From Schlegelella_A sp038318385 (GTDB taxonomy: Bacteria > Pseudomonadota > Gammaproteobacteria > Burkholderiales > Burkholderiaceae_C), in the NCBI GenBank assembly GCA_038318385.1, contig JBBQCD010000022.1:1-59711 (forward strand): a stretch of DNA of 59,711 nt. The letters run 5' to 3'. The number at the start of each line of letters is the position of its first letter. The stretch's first letter is position 1. The notes below the pieces were generated by a model that was not told the DNA's origin, ran no database searches, and saw nothing but the letters and a program-made list of their open reading frames with translations. Positions 49,257 to 58,799 of this stretch are shown piece after piece. The translations under genes were made by a program, and so were the position numbers.

Positions 49257-51599
49257 CTAGTTCAGCAGGCGACTCGGATCGCCGTCGAGCCGTGCCATGG
49301 CGCTGCGCGTCGCGCGCACCGTCAACGATTCGTCCTGGGCCGGCACCAGCAGGCCGGCCTGCAAGAATGCCGCCAGCCGATGCTGCTGGAACAGCACGCC
49401 ACGGCCCTGCGGCGAGACGAACAGCGTCAGCTGCCGCCGCATGCCCTGCCAGGCGAGTTGCACGGCCTCGTTGCGGTTGCTGTAGTCGAGCATGTACCAG
49501 CTGCCGACCTGGAGCTCGCGGGCCCAGGCGAGCATCGCCGGCGTCGGCATCGAACCGCCTTCGCCGACCACCTCCAGCTCCGAGCTTTCGTGCCCGGACA
49601 GGTCCAGGACCATCGATTCGTCGATCTCCAGATCGTCGGTCTCCGGCAGCAGTTCCTCCAGCGTCTCGAGCCGGGCCATCAGTTCCTCGAGCCGCTCCTG
49701 CGAGATCGCCGCGGCTTTCGCGGTGAACGCCGCAGCCAGGGAATTGTTCAGCCGCTGGATGTGTTCGTCCTGGCGTTGTTCGGGAATGCCGGCGTCGTCC
49801 ATGCCGTCGCGCAGCGTCTTCAGCAGCGGCGGCAGCCGGCGAATGACGTCGGCGCGCTCGGCCCGCGAGACCTTCGCGCTCGCCGACCAGATCAGGTCGG
49901 CGGCGGCGCGCTTCATCGCCTTGGTCGCGTCGCCCTGCACACCGTCCTTCAGGGCGGTCTTGGCCATCACGTCGGCCCAGACCTGGAACAGGAACTCGCG
50001 CACGCCTTCCTGCACCGGGACCTCGTTGAGCATCTTGCGCAGTTCGATCGTGTACTGGATCGCCATGGTCTCGCGCTGCTCGACCTGCTGAGCCAGCGAC
50101 ACGCCTTTGCGCGAGGCCTCGTTCTCGTTCTTGAAATAGTGCTCGAGGAACTTCTCGAACTCCACCAGCACGGTCTGGAACACCCGCCGCCCGGTGTCCG
50201 GATAGGCCTCGACGACCTGCACCACGCGCTTGATCTCGCGCTCGAGGATGTCGCCGACGGCCCGGCTGGTGGCGTCGAATCCCATCACGCACGAGCCCAT
50301 GCGATCGATCAGGCGTCGCGCCGGATGGTCGACGGTGGCGAAGAAGTCGGGCTCGGACACGGCGACCCGCAGCACCGGCATCTGCAGGCGCGCGAACCAC
50401 ACCCGGACGGTCGCCGGGAGGGTGTCTTCGGTCAGGATGCTCTGGAACAAGAGCGCCACGATCTCGATGGTCGCGCGTTCGATCGGGCTCGCCGCGGCCT
50501 GCTTCAGGGCCGCCTTGCGCTGCTGCATCTCCTCGATGAGCTGCGGCGTGCTGACGGCCGCGGCCAGCCCACCACCGCCGCTCGGCGTCGCCAGCCGCCG
50601 GGCGATGCCCTGCTGGGCCTGGCTGATGGCCGCGCTCAGGCCCGGCGACGGCGGGGCCTGGCGCGACGTGTCGCCGAAGTCGGGGAGCTGGCGGCCGACC
50701 AGCCGGTTCAGCCGGTTGATGACGGCCTCGGCCGGGTCCTGGCCCCGATGCAGACCCCCGGCGCGCGTCATCATCCGGGTCTCCTCGCCGACCTCGGTGA
50801 CCGCGGGTTCGCGACCCCGGGAATCGCCGGCGCGATACGTCGAGCCCAGACCGGAGGCCGATCCCGATCCCGATGCCACACCCGTGGCCGCACCGAAACC
50901 GCCCGAGCCGGCGTTGGAGTCGATTCGAGCGGAGTCGCGGGTGCGCCGGATGAAGGGACGCAGATCGGTCTCGGGCAGGACGCGGCGCTGCAGCAGCCAG
51001 CGGTTGGTCTCGTGATAGGCCTCTTCCGCGAACAACGACAGTTCCTCGTGCAGGACGCCCTGCAGCGTGCGCCAAGGCTCGAGGCCGAGCCGCGAGCCCA
51101 GCCACGACGACGTCACCAGACGGGCCAGCACATGCGGCCGCAGGATGTCGTTGGTGTCGAGCTCCTCGCGACCTTCGAGAGAATTCATGCGGGCACGCAG
51201 GTCGGTGAACTCCCACGACGCCCGATCCATCATCGCCAGGGCCAGGCGCGAGCTCAGGATCTCGTGCTCGATGGTGTCGTCGTCGACCAGGGTCAGCCGG
51301 GTGTTGCGGTCGCTCGGCTGAGGAAGTTCACCGGGCAGCGATGCCGAGAGCATGCCGCTTTGCGCAGCCCCGCGGAGCAGGCCGGCCATCGTGCGCAGCC
51401 AGACTCCCTGGGACTTCTGGAACCCCTCGAGCACCTCGCGCCGCTCCATGGCGACGCGCGGTTCGGAGACGGCGCCTGCAAGCAGCCGCGCACCGAGATC
51501 GACGGCCTGCACCACCGCGGGGAGGCCCTGGAGCAGCCGCTCCGCATACCACCGTCGCGCCTGCTGGGCCAATGCCGATGGGTTGGCGGACGAGGGCAT
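49257..51599 (-). CDS. DUF1631 family protein
   Basis: A 780-residue, mostly helical protein of the DUF1631 family, found widely in beta- and gammaproteobacteria and of unknown function. Residues about 235-262 are a Gly/Ser/Ala linker (for example GSGGFGAATGVASGSGSASG) between an N-terminal helical block and the main domain. The C-terminal portion includes LQVGSWYMLDYSNRNEAVQL and LTLFVSPQGRGVLFQQHRLA, which resembles the C-terminal region seen in several family members. No signal peptide or membrane segment is present. It converges with smg (27 bases) and its start is about 40 bases from the secF stop on the same strand. Confidence 0.88.
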   Translation of the reverse strand: MPSSANPSALAQQARRWYAERLLQGLPAVVQAVDLGARLLAGAVSEPRVAMERREVLEGFQKSQGVWLRTMAGLLRGAAQSGMLSASLPGELPQPSDRNTRLTLVDDDTIEHEILSSRLALAMMDRASWEFTDLRARMNSLEGREELDTNDILRPHVLARLVTSSWLGSRLGLEPWRTLQGVLHEELSLFAEEAYHETNRWLLQRRVLPETDLRPFIRRTRDSARIDSNAGSGGFGAATGVASGSGSASGLGSTYRAGDSRGREPAVTEVGEETRMMTRAGGLHRGQDPAEAVINRLNRLVGRQLPDFGDTSRQAPPSPGLSAAISQAQQGIARRLATPSGGGGLAAAVSTPQLIEEMQQRKAALKQAAASPIERATIEIVALLFQSILTEDTLPATVRVWFARLQMPVLRVAVSEPDFFATVDHPARRLIDRMGSCVMGFDATSRAVGDILEREIKRVVQVVEAYPDTGRRVFQTVLVEFEKFLEHYFKNENEASRKGVSLAQQVEQRETMAIQYTIELRKMLNEVPVQEGVREFLFQVWADVMAKTALKDGVQGDATKAMKRAAADLIWSASAKVSRAERADVIRRLPPLLKTLRDGMDDAGIPEQRQDEHIQRLNNSLAAAFTAKAAAISQERLEELMARLETLEELLPETDDLEIDESMVLDLSGHESSELEVVGEGGSMPTPAMLAWARELQVGSWYMLDYSNRNEAVQLAWQGMRRQLTLFVSPQGRGVLFQQHRLAAFLQAGLLVPAQDESLTVRATRSAMARLDGDPSRLLN

Positions 51600-51640
51600 G
51601 GAGGGGTGGCGATGCGTCTTGAGGGGAGTGCCTTTCGACT

Positions 51641-52666
51641 CTACACCACGGCCCCTGCGTTGGGATCGTCGGGGTCGAGTTCCTTCGGCCCCGCCTTGAC
51701 GAGGTCTTCACGTTTCACGCCGAGCCACATTGCGATGGCGGCGGCGACGAACACCGAGGAATAGATGCCGAACAGGATGCCGATCGTCAGCGCGAGCGCG
51801 AAATAGTGCAGCGTCGGGCCACCGAAGACCAGCATCGACAGGACCATCATCTGCGTCGAGCCGTGCGTGATGATCGTGCGGCTGATGGTGCTGGTGATCG
51901 CATGGTCGATCACCTCGCGCGTGTTCATCTTGCGGTAGCGTCGGAACGACTCACGGATCCGGTCGAAGATGACGACGGACTCGTTGACCGAATAGCCCAG
52001 CACGGCCAGCACCGCCGCCAGCACCGAGAGCGAGAACTCCCACTGGAAGAAGGCGAAGAAGCCTAGGATGATCACCACGTCGTGCAGGTTGGCGACGATG
52101 GCCGCGATCGAGAATTTCCACTCGAACCGGAAAGCCAGGTAGAGCATGATGCCCAGGACGACGAAGGCGAGCGCCTTGGCGCCGTCCTCGGCGAGTTCGC
52201 GCCCGACCTGCGGACCGACCACCTCGCTTCGCTGCAGCCGCACCGGCTCGGCCGCGCCGGCAGAGCACACCTGGCGCGGCGTCGACTCGCCCTGCGCCGT
52301 CGCCTGCGAGCCGACCGTGCCGCCCTCGGCGCGGCAGAGCTCGGCAAAGACCCGCGTGACCACATCGGCCTGCTTGATGTTCGCCCGCACCGGCACCCGG
52401 ATCAGCACGTCGCGCGAGCTGCCGAAGTTCTGCACCTGGACCTCGCCGACATCGAGGCGCTCGACCGCCGTGCGGACCTTGCCGATGTCGGCTGCCTGCG
52501 CGTACGCCGCCTCGATCACGGTGCCGCCGGTGAACTCGATCGAGAAGTGCAGTCCGCGCGTGGCGAGGAAAAAGACCGCGGCCAGGAAGGTCAGCAGCGA
52601 GACGATGTTGAACACCAGCGCATGCCGCATGAACGGGATGTCGCGCCGGATCCTGAAGAATTCCAT
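51641..52666 (-). CDS. secF: protein translocase subunit SecF
   Basis: A 341-residue inner-membrane protein that with SecD uses the proton gradient to pull proteins through SecYEG. The start has FFRIRRDIPFMRHALVFNI and the first membrane segment; FTGGTVIEAAYAQA opens the periplasmic domain. Five more membrane segments fill the C-terminal half, with GYSVNESVVIFDRIRESFRR and TRTIITHG-like SRTIITHGSTQMM loops. The periplasmic part has a slight extension around residues 110-140. It follows secD on the same strand with about 34 bases between. Confidence 0.96.
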   Translation of the reverse strand: MEFFRIRRDIPFMRHALVFNIVSLLTFLAAVFFLATRGLHFSIEFTGGTVIEAAYAQAADIGKVRTAVERLDVGEVQVQNFGSSRDVLIRVPVRANIKQADVVTRVFAELCRAEGGTVGSQATAQGESTPRQVCSAGAAEPVRLQRSEVVGPQVGRELAEDGAKALAFVVLGIMLYLAFRFEWKFSIAAIVANLHDVVIILGFFAFFQWEFSLSVLAAVLAVLGYSVNESVVIFDRIRESFRRYRKMNTREVIDHAITSTISRTIITHGSTQMMVLSMLVFGGPTLHYFALALTIGILFGIYSSVFVAAAIAMWLGVKREDLVKAGPKELDPDDPNAGAVV

Positions 52667-52700
52667 CTCTTGCCGCCTTGTATGTATTCGCGTCGGGCGA

Positions 52701-54572
52701 TCAGCCCTTGGCGGCCGCTTCCTGCGGTTTCCAGACCTGGCCGATCGACACCGTCTTCAGGCGCTTCTGCCGCCCGTACCAGAAGTTCACCAGGCCGCGC
52801 GAGAACATCACCGCCGAGAACATCGAGGTCAGGATGCCCAGGACGTGAACCACCGCGAAGCCGCGCACCGGGCCCGATCCGAAGGTCAGCAGCGCCACGC
52901 CGGCGATCAGCGTCGTCACGTTGGAGTCGAGGATGGTGGCGAAGGCGCGCTCGTAGCCGGTGTTGATCGCCACTTGCGGCGCGGCGCCGGCGCGCAGTTC
53001 CTCGCGCACCCGCTCGTTGATCAGCACGTTGGCGTCGATCGCCATGCCGAGCGTCAGCGCGATGGCGGCGATGCCGGGCAGGGTCAACGTCGCCTGCAGC
53101 ATCGACAGCAGCGCGACCAGCAGCAGCAGGTTGAAGGCCAGCGCGAGGGTCGAGACGACCCCGAAAAGCCGGTAGTACACGCACATGAACAACGCGATCG
53201 CGGCGAAGCCGTAGATGACGCTGTTGAACCCCTTGGAGATGTTCTCGGCGCCCAGGCTCGGGCCGATGGTGCGTTCTTCGATGATCTCCATCGGCGCGGC
53301 CAGCGAGCCGGCGCGCAGCAGCAGCGCGTTGTCGTTGGCCTCGGCCGTGGTCATGCGGCCGGAAATCTGGATCCGGCTGCCGAGCTCCGAGCGGATCACC
53401 GGTGCGGTCACGACCTCGCCCTTGCCCTTCTCGAACAGGAGGATCGCCATGCGCTTGCCGACGTTCTCGCGCGATACGTCCTTGATGATGCGCGCGCCCT
53501 TGGCGTCGAGCGTCAGGTGCACGACCGGTTCCTGGGTCTGGGAATCGAATCCGGGCTGGGCATCGGTCAGGTTGTCGCCGGTCAGGACGACCTGGCGCTT
53601 GACGATCAGCGGCGCGCCGCCGCGCTCGATGTAACGCTCGGTGCCGAACGGAACCGGGCCGCTGCCGCCGGCCGCGGCGATGCCCTCGGCACTGTCGTCG
53701 ACCATCCGCAATTCCAGGGTCGCCGTCCGCCCGATGATGTCCTTTGCCTTGGCCGTGTCCTGGACGCCCGGGAGCTGCACGACGACCCGATCGGCGCCCT
53801 GCTGCTGGATCACCGGCTCGGAGACGCCGAGCTCGTTGACGCGGTTGTGCAGCGTGGTGATGTTCTGCGTGATCGCCGTCGTCTGCACCCGGCGCGCGGC
53901 TTCGAGCGTGAGCGCACCGACGAGACGCAGGTCGCTGCCATCGGTGCTCTCGGTCCACTGCAGGTCGGGCAGCTGGTCCTGCAGCAGGTTGCGCGCCGCA
54001 GTCCGGGTCTCGGCATCGCGGAAACGCACAGCAACGTCCTTGCCGTCGCGGCTGATGCCGATGTGGCGGATGTTCTTGTCGCGCAGCAGCGTGCGCATGT
54101 CACCCGTGAGCGCCTCGGCCTTCTTCACCAGCGCCGACTTCATGTCGACCTGCATCAGGAAATACACCCCGCCGCGCAGGTCCAGGCCAAGGAACATCGG
54201 CAGCGCATGCAACGCGGTCAGCCAGTGCGGCGAGCGCGTCAGCAGGTTCAGCGCGACGATGTAGCTGGGGTTCTCGGGGTCGGGATTGAGGGCCTTGCTG
54301 ATCGCGTCCTTGGCCTTGCCCTGGCTGTCGAGGTCGCCGAAACGCGCCTTGACCGAATTGCCTTCGAACTGCACGAAATCGGGCGTGAGCTTCGAGTCGG
54401 CGAGGATCTGCTCGATCCGCGGCACCAGCGTGGCGTCGAGCTTCAAGGTCGCCTTGCCACTGCTGACCTGCACGGCAGGCGCCTCGGGAAAGAAGTTCGG
54501 CAGCGTGTAGATCAGCGCAACCAGCAGAGCGACCAACAGGATCGCGTACTTCCACAGCGGATAGCGATTCAT
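52701..54572 (-). CDS. secD: protein translocase subunit SecD
   Basis: A 623-residue inner-membrane subunit. It begins MNRYPLWKYAILLVALLVAL with the first membrane segment, then LGLDLRGGVYFLMQVDM, the large periplasmic P1 domain, the conserved NRVNELGVSEPVIQQQGADR and five C-terminal membrane segments including LTLGMAIDANVLINERVREE and AFNLLLLVALLSMLQATLTL. The length matches the long proteobacterial form. The order yajC-secD-secF on one strand is standard; yajC ends about 60 bases upstream. Confidence 0.97.
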   Translation of the reverse strand: MNRYPLWKYAILLVALLVALIYTLPNFFPEAPAVQVSSGKATLKLDATLVPRIEQILADSKLTPDFVQFEGNSVKARFGDLDSQGKAKDAISKALNPDPENPSYIVALNLLTRSPHWLTALHALPMFLGLDLRGGVYFLMQVDMKSALVKKAEALTGDMRTLLRDKNIRHIGISRDGKDVAVRFRDAETRTAARNLLQDQLPDLQWTESTDGSDLRLVGALTLEAARRVQTTAITQNITTLHNRVNELGVSEPVIQQQGADRVVVQLPGVQDTAKAKDIIGRTATLELRMVDDSAEGIAAAGGSGPVPFGTERYIERGGAPLIVKRQVVLTGDNLTDAQPGFDSQTQEPVVHLTLDAKGARIIKDVSRENVGKRMAILLFEKGKGEVVTAPVIRSELGSRIQISGRMTTAEANDNALLLRAGSLAAPMEIIEERTIGPSLGAENISKGFNSVIYGFAAIALFMCVYYRLFGVVSTLALAFNLLLLVALLSMLQATLTLPGIAAIALTLGMAIDANVLINERVREELRAGAAPQVAINTGYERAFATILDSNVTTLIAGVALLTFGSGPVRGFAVVHVLGILTSMFSAVMFSRGLVNFWYGRQKRLKTVSIGQVWKPQEAAAKG

Positions 54573-54632
54573 CGGGTTTCCTCGGGAACGGGACGTGCCG
54601 AGGCGCGCGACGCGCGCCTCGGGTGCCGGCTC

Positions 54633-54965
54633 CTACTTGACGGTGCCCTTGGGCAGCACCTGCACGACCGCGGAGCGCTGGACCTGGATCTCGACCCCGT
54701 TGGCGATCTCGACGCTGAGGAAGCTCTCGCCGATCTTCGAGATCTTGCCGAGCAGCCCGCCCGACGTCACGACCTCGTCACCCTTGGCGAGGGCGTCGAT
54801 CATCGTCTTGTGCTCCTTCTGCCGCTTCATCTGCGGCCGGATCATGACGAAATAGAGCACCACGAACATCAGCACCAGCGGCAACATCGTGCCGAGGCTG
54901 CCGAAGGGGGAGTCGGAGGCGGTTGCGGCCGGGGCGGCCTGCGCGAAAGCTTCGGAGATGAACAC
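54633..54965 (-). CDS. yajC: preprotein translocase subunit YajC
   Basis: A 110-residue single-span inner-membrane protein accompanying SecDF. The membrane segment TMLPLVLMFVVLYFVMIRPQ is followed by MKRQKEHKTMIDALAKGDEV and VTSGGLLGKISKIG, the family signature. The GTG at 54965 is chosen as start: AAGGA lies eight bases upstream, and it begins the short polar leader (FISEAFAQAAP) normal for YajC. An upstream ATG at 55007 would add an unlikely 14 residues. It heads yajC-secD-secF. tgt and queA, often upstream of yajC, are absent and replaced by a metallophosphoesterase gene. Confidence 0.94.
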   Translation of the reverse strand: MFISEAFAQAAPAATASDSPFGSLGTMLPLVLMFVVLYFVMIRPQMKRQKEHKTMIDALAKGDEVVTSGGLLGKISKIGESFLSVEIANGVEIQVQRSAVVQVLPKGTVK

Positions 54966-55055
54966 GGCTGGATTCCTTGTGGACGCCCGGCACCACGCCG
55001 CTGGCAAAACCTGTCGATTGTAAGGCGGCTCGAAAGCCCGGACCGGCTTCCCCCG

Positions 55056-56192
55056 TCAACCGGCAGCCACCGTCACCAGGCGCAGCCGGGTGATCTCGGA
55101 CGGCGCGCCGAGGCGCTTCGGCGGGCCCCAGTAGCCGGTGCCGCGGCTGGTGTAGACCCACAGAGCGCGCCACCGATGAAGCCCGGCGGTGAAAGGCTGC
55201 TGCAGGCGCACCAGGAAATTCCACGGCAGGAACTGGCCCCCATGGGTATGGCCGGAGAGCTGCAGGTCGAAGCCCGCGGAGGCTGCCGCCATGGCGCTGC
55301 GCGGCTGGTGCGCCAGCAGCAGGCGCACTCCGGCATGCGCCGGCGCCCCGGCGATGGCCGCTGACGGATCGCTGCGATGATGTTCGCCGTAGTGGTGCGC
55401 GCCGTAGTCCGTCACGCCGGCGACGACCAGGCAGGCCTCGTCGTGGCGCAAGACCACGTGCTCGTTCAGCAGCACCGTAAGGCCGAGCCGCCGCAGCTCG
55501 ACGATCCACGCCGGCGCGCCCGAGTAGTACTCGTGATTGCCGGTGACGAAGAAGGTGCCGTGGCGCGAGACGAGCCGCGCCAGCGGCGCGACGTGGGGCG
55601 CCAGCTGCGCCACCGAGCCGTCGACCAGATCGCCGGTGACCGCGACCATGTCGGCGCCGATCCGGTTCACCGCGACGACGATCGCGTCGAGATAGTTCCC
55701 CTTGATCGTCGGGCCGACGTGGATGTCGCTGATCTGGGCGATGGTGAAGCCGTGGAGAGCCGGCGGCAGGCCGACGATGGGAATGTCGACCGAGACCACC
55801 CGCGCGATCCGACGGGCGTTGACGAAGCCGAGCAGGGTCATGGCGATGCCCAGCACCGGCACGGCGACGGCGCTCGCGACGCCGAGGTTGCCGCCGGGGA
55901 TCGAACCCGGTCGGATCCAGTCGAAGACCACCACGAGGAGCATCACGAGGTCGCGTAAGACCGTCAGGACGAAGAGCGACGAGAACATCCCCATGGCCAG
56001 CGCACCGGCCCAGGCCGCGCGATCGGCGAGCGCCTGCGGACGCAGACGCCGCGACCAGAGGGCGAACGGCATCAGGACGGCCGACACGGCCAGCAGCGTC
56101 GCGAACGCCGCCCCCCACGGCAGGCCGAGGGCCGGAACGATGCGCCAAGCCACGTAGGCGTGGAGCAGCGCGGAAAGGATCGCGAGCGTCAT
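55056..56192 (-). CDS. membrane-anchored metallophosphoesterase
   Basis: A 378-residue protein with about four membrane segments in the first 130 residues (for example LAILSALLHAYVAWRIVPAL), then a calcineurin-like phosphoesterase domain carrying all metal-binding motifs: SDIHVG, TGDLVDG, GNHEYYSG, LAHQP and SGHTHGGQ. This is the YaeI/YkuE-type architecture; homologues hydrolyse phosphoesters including those of lipid precursors. The substrate is unknown. The ATG at 56192 is chosen because it opens the first membrane segment; the longer frame upstream has unconserved residues. It stands about 90 bases upstream of yajC on the same strand. Confidence 0.88.
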   Translation of the reverse strand: MTLAILSALLHAYVAWRIVPALGLPWGAAFATLLAVSAVLMPFALWSRRLRPQALADRAAWAGALAMGMFSSLFVLTVLRDLVMLLVVVFDWIRPGSIPGGNLGVASAVAVPVLGIAMTLLGFVNARRIARVVSVDIPIVGLPPALHGFTIAQISDIHVGPTIKGNYLDAIVVAVNRIGADMVAVTGDLVDGSVAQLAPHVAPLARLVSRHGTFFVTGNHEYYSGAPAWIVELRRLGLTVLLNEHVVLRHDEACLVVAGVTDYGAHHYGEHHRSDPSAAIAGAPAHAGVRLLLAHQPRSAMAAASAGFDLQLSGHTHGGQFLPWNFLVRLQQPFTAGLHRWRALWVYTSRGTGYWGPPKRLGAPSEITRLRLVTVAAG

Positions 56193-56388
56193 GGCGCCTC
56201 GGCAGCGGTGGCAATCCCTGGATATGCGTACGCGCGCCGATTGTTCAATGGCACAGGGCGCGATGGCAATCGCCCCAGGCGACGGGCTGCGGATGTCCGG
56301 ATGCGGATGCCCGGCTGCAGATGGGGAGCCTCCCGGCTGGTGCCTCGCGCGGTCGCCAAGCATCCCGACGCCGTCCGGAGACGGCCTG

Positions 56389-57258
56389 TCAACCCTGATC
56401 GGGATGCAGCGCCGTCACGATCCAGGTCGAGCCGTTCAGGCGGACCTCGCCGTCACCGGTCGTCTCCCGAGCCAGCGCCCGCTCGACGGCGTCGAGGATC
56501 GCGGGCACCCTCGCCTCGCCGACATCGCGGACGAGTCGCGACAGCGGTCCGACGCGCATTGCGTTCTCGGCCGCAAGGCGTGGCGTCGCGCCGAGCGCGA
56601 TCGCCGCATCGAACCGCCGGATGCCGATGTCCGTGAAGCCGGCCGACCTCAGGATGCTCCCGACGCGCGCGTCGTCGGCGAAAGCGAACGGACCCGGCGC
56701 CAGCGGATCGTTCGGTTCGGGAACGATGCCGAGCGCCGCGCGTGCCGCCACGAGCGGGGCCATGGCCCAGGGGTTGTCGCGCGGAGTGCGCCAACAGACG
56801 AAGGCGCATCGGCCCCCGGGACGCAGCGACTGCAGCAAATGGGTGAAGGCGGCGTCCGGCCGCTCGAAGAACATCACGCCGAAGCGTGAGAAAAGCAAGT
56901 CGCGATCGTCCGGAAGGTCGGCATGCGAGGCGTCGGCATGGCGAAACGCCAGGCCGGGCGCGCTCGACGCGCGCTCGCGTGCGACCGCCAGCATGGGCTC
57001 GGAGACATCGACCCCGAGCACGCTGCCGTCGGGTCCGACCGCACGTGCCAGCGCCACCGAGGTATCGCCGCAGCCGCAACCGACGTCGAGCACGCGTTCG
57101 CCCGGCCGCGGCGCCGCGGCCTCGAGCGCGGCGGCGCCGAAGGGCGCGACGATGGCGTCGATTTCGCGGCGCAGGGTGGCCCAGCGCTGGCCCAGCACCC
57201 CGTTCCACTCCGCGATCTGCGCGCTGTTGGAGGCCGATGCGGTCGTCGAGTCGGTCAT
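56389..57258 (-). CDS. class I SAM-dependent methyltransferase (UbiE-like)
   Basis: A 289-residue cytoplasmic methyltransferase. The SAM site is RVLDVGCGCGDTSVALARAV at about residues 60-79, followed by VLGVDVSEPMLAVAR and FSRFGVMFFERPDAAF, then LRPGGRCAFVCWR. This matches class I enzymes acting on small molecules; the target is not known. The ATG at 57258 overlaps the stop of the yjbQ-type gene (ATGA), so the two are translated together. About 200 bases separate its stop from the start of the metallophosphoesterase gene; that gap holds no recognised element. Confidence 0.85.
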   Translation of the reverse strand: MTDSTTASASNSAQIAEWNGVLGQRWATLRREIDAIVAPFGAAALEAAAPRPGERVLDVGCGCGDTSVALARAVGPDGSVLGVDVSEPMLAVARERASSAPGLAFRHADASHADLPDDRDLLFSRFGVMFFERPDAAFTHLLQSLRPGGRCAFVCWRTPRDNPWAMAPLVAARAALGIVPEPNDPLAPGPFAFADDARVGSILRSAGFTDIGIRRFDAAIALGATPRLAAENAMRVGPLSRLVRDVGEARVPAILDAVERALARETTGDGEVRLNGSTWIVTALHPDQG

Positions 57259-57686
57259 GTCGATGCACTCCCCAGCAGATGGGCCGCCACCTGCCGCCGG
57301 TGCGGTTGCAGGCGATGCTCCCAGAGATAGATGCCTTGCCAGGTGCCGAGCACGAGGCGGCCGCCGGCCAGCGGTATCGTCAGGTGGGTGGCGGTCAGGG
57401 CCGCGCGCACATGGGCCGGCATGTCGTCGACGCCTTCGTCGCGATGCCGGAACAAGGCATCGCCGTCGGGCACCAGGCGGGCGAAGAAGCGGTCGAGATC
57501 GGCGCGCACGTCCGGATCGGCGTTCTCCTGCACCAGCAGGCTGGCCGACGTATGCCGAACGAAGAGGGTCAGCAGCCCGTCGACGAATCCGCAAGCAGCC
57601 ACCCAGTCGGTGACCGGCCGGGTGACTTCGAGAAGACCCCGTCCGCCGGTCTCGAAGCGGAGGGTCGTGCCGGACTGTCGCAACAT
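57255..57686 (-). CDS. YjbQ / UPF0047 family protein
   Basis: A 143-residue protein of the UPF0047 family, annotated as secondary thiamine-phosphate synthase because it shows weak thiamine-phosphate synthase activity. Hallmarks are LFVRHTSASLLVQENADPDV at about residues 41-60, the DDMPAHVRAAL segment and GTWQGIYLWEHR near the C-terminus, containing the metal- and phosphate-binding His/Asp residues. The length is typical. It is translationally coupled to the downstream methyltransferase. The real physiological substrate of the family is unsettled. Confidence 0.9.
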   Translation of the reverse strand: MLRQSGTTLRFETGGRGLLEVTRPVTDWVAACGFVDGLLTLFVRHTSASLLVQENADPDVRADLDRFFARLVPDGDALFRHRDEGVDDMPAHVRAALTATHLTIPLAGGRLVLGTWQGIYLWEHRLQPHRRQVAAHLLGSAST

Positions 57687-57764
57687 CGGACAAGCATAGG
57701 CCAGACGAAGCGGGAAGCCGGCGAGCGGGCGAGGGGCAGGCCCGTCGCCCGGTCGATTCGGCCG

Positions 57765-58676
57765 TCAGCGCGGGCCGTCGCTCTTCAGCGGCTCGTGGAA
57801 CAGTTCGATCACCAGTCCGCGCAACCAGCGGTTCGCCGGCTCCTGGTGGGCGCGATTGCTCCAGTGCAGTGCGACGGTGAAGTCGGGGATGCCCCAGCGC
57901 GGATGGGCGATGACGAAGCCGCCGACGGCGGCGAACTTGACGGCGATGCGCTGCGGCAGGACGACCGCCAGGTCGGTCTGACTGAGGATCGCCGGGATCA
58001 CCATGAAATGGGGAATGCTCAGGCGTATGCGCTCGCTCAGCGCCATGCGGTCGAGCACCCGGGCGGTTTCGGTGTGGTGGCGAACGACGACGTAGTCGAG
58101 CCGCTCGAGGCTGCGTCGGGTGGGTCGCGGGCCCAGCACCGGGTGGCCGGCGCGTCCCAGCACGACATAGCGCTCGATGAGGAGGCGCTGATGGCGCGTC
58201 TTCTCGACGCCGGGCAGGTAGCCGAAGGCGAAATCGATCCGGCCGGTATCGAGTGCGTTCTCGACCTGCGCGTACTCGAGCTGCTCGGTCTCGATGCGCA
58301 CCCCCGGCGCGAGCCGGCGCACGTGATGCATCAGCCCCGGCAGGAACTCGGCCTCGCCGATGTCGCTCATGTGGATGCGAAACGTGCGGCGAGCCGTCGC
58401 CGGGTCGAACCGGTCGGCATTCTGCAACGCGCCGTTCACCAATTCGAGCGCCCGCTGCACCGCCTCGGCCAGGGTGTGCGCGTTCGGCGTCGGCGCCACG
58501 CCGCGTGCCGCCCGGGTGAAAAGCGCATCCTTCATCACCAGACGCAGCCGCCCGAGGGATTGGCTCACCGCCGGCTGCGAGAGGCCCAGCGTCTCGGCCG
58601 CGCGGCTGACGCTGCGCTCGCGATAGACCGCGTCGAACACCCGCAGCAGGTTCAGATCGAGTTCGTCGATATGCAT
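57765..58676 (-). CDS. LysR-type transcriptional regulator
   Basis: A 303-residue regulator. The N-terminal winged helix (about residues 6-65) includes LNLLRVFDAVYRERSVSRAA and LGLSQPAVSQSLGRLR. A substrate-binding domain of the type 2 periplasmic fold follows (RTFRIHMSDIGEAEFLPGL onward). The ligand is unknown. The ATG at 58676 begins MHIDELDLNLL, the normal LysR start. It is divergent from the indolepyruvate oxidoreductase-like gene, with a 123-base shared gap, the classical arrangement for a LysR regulator and its target. Confidence 0.93.
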   Translation of the reverse strand: MHIDELDLNLLRVFDAVYRERSVSRAAETLGLSQPAVSQSLGRLRLVMKDALFTRAARGVAPTPNAHTLAEAVQRALELVNGALQNADRFDPATARRTFRIHMSDIGEAEFLPGLMHHVRRLAPGVRIETEQLEYAQVENALDTGRIDFAFGYLPGVEKTRHQRLLIERYVVLGRAGHPVLGPRPTRRSLERLDYVVVRHHTETARVLDRMALSERIRLSIPHFMVIPAILSQTDLAVVLPQRIAVKFAAVGGFVIAHPRWGIPDFTVALHWSNRAHQEPANRWLRGLVIELFHEPLKSDGPR

Positions 58677-58799
58677 CCGGTGGATACTACTTAGACGGGA
58701 AAGACGATGGAACAGTCCGCCGGGCCCCGCTAAGCTCGCTGCCGACGCGGGCCGCGAACGAAGAGAAGAGCCCGCGCTACGCAACGGAGACAAGCCAGC
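58677..58799. promoter_or_regulatory. divergent control region between LysR gene and IorA-like gene
   Basis: The 123-base gap should hold both promoters and the LysR operator. The only inverted motif noted is ATCC-N3-GGAT at 58675-58685, which overlaps the LysR start codon. A consensus T-N11-A box was not found with confidence. A purine-rich ACGGAGA lies about ten bases before the IorA-like ATG. Confidence 0.4.

Noticed and set aside
52146..55364. Plus-strand open frame of over 1000 codons across secF, secD, yajC and part of the metallophosphoesterase gene
   Set aside because: It is antisense to four clear genes, with low-complexity Arg/His/Gln composition and no conserved motif; a GC-rich shadow.
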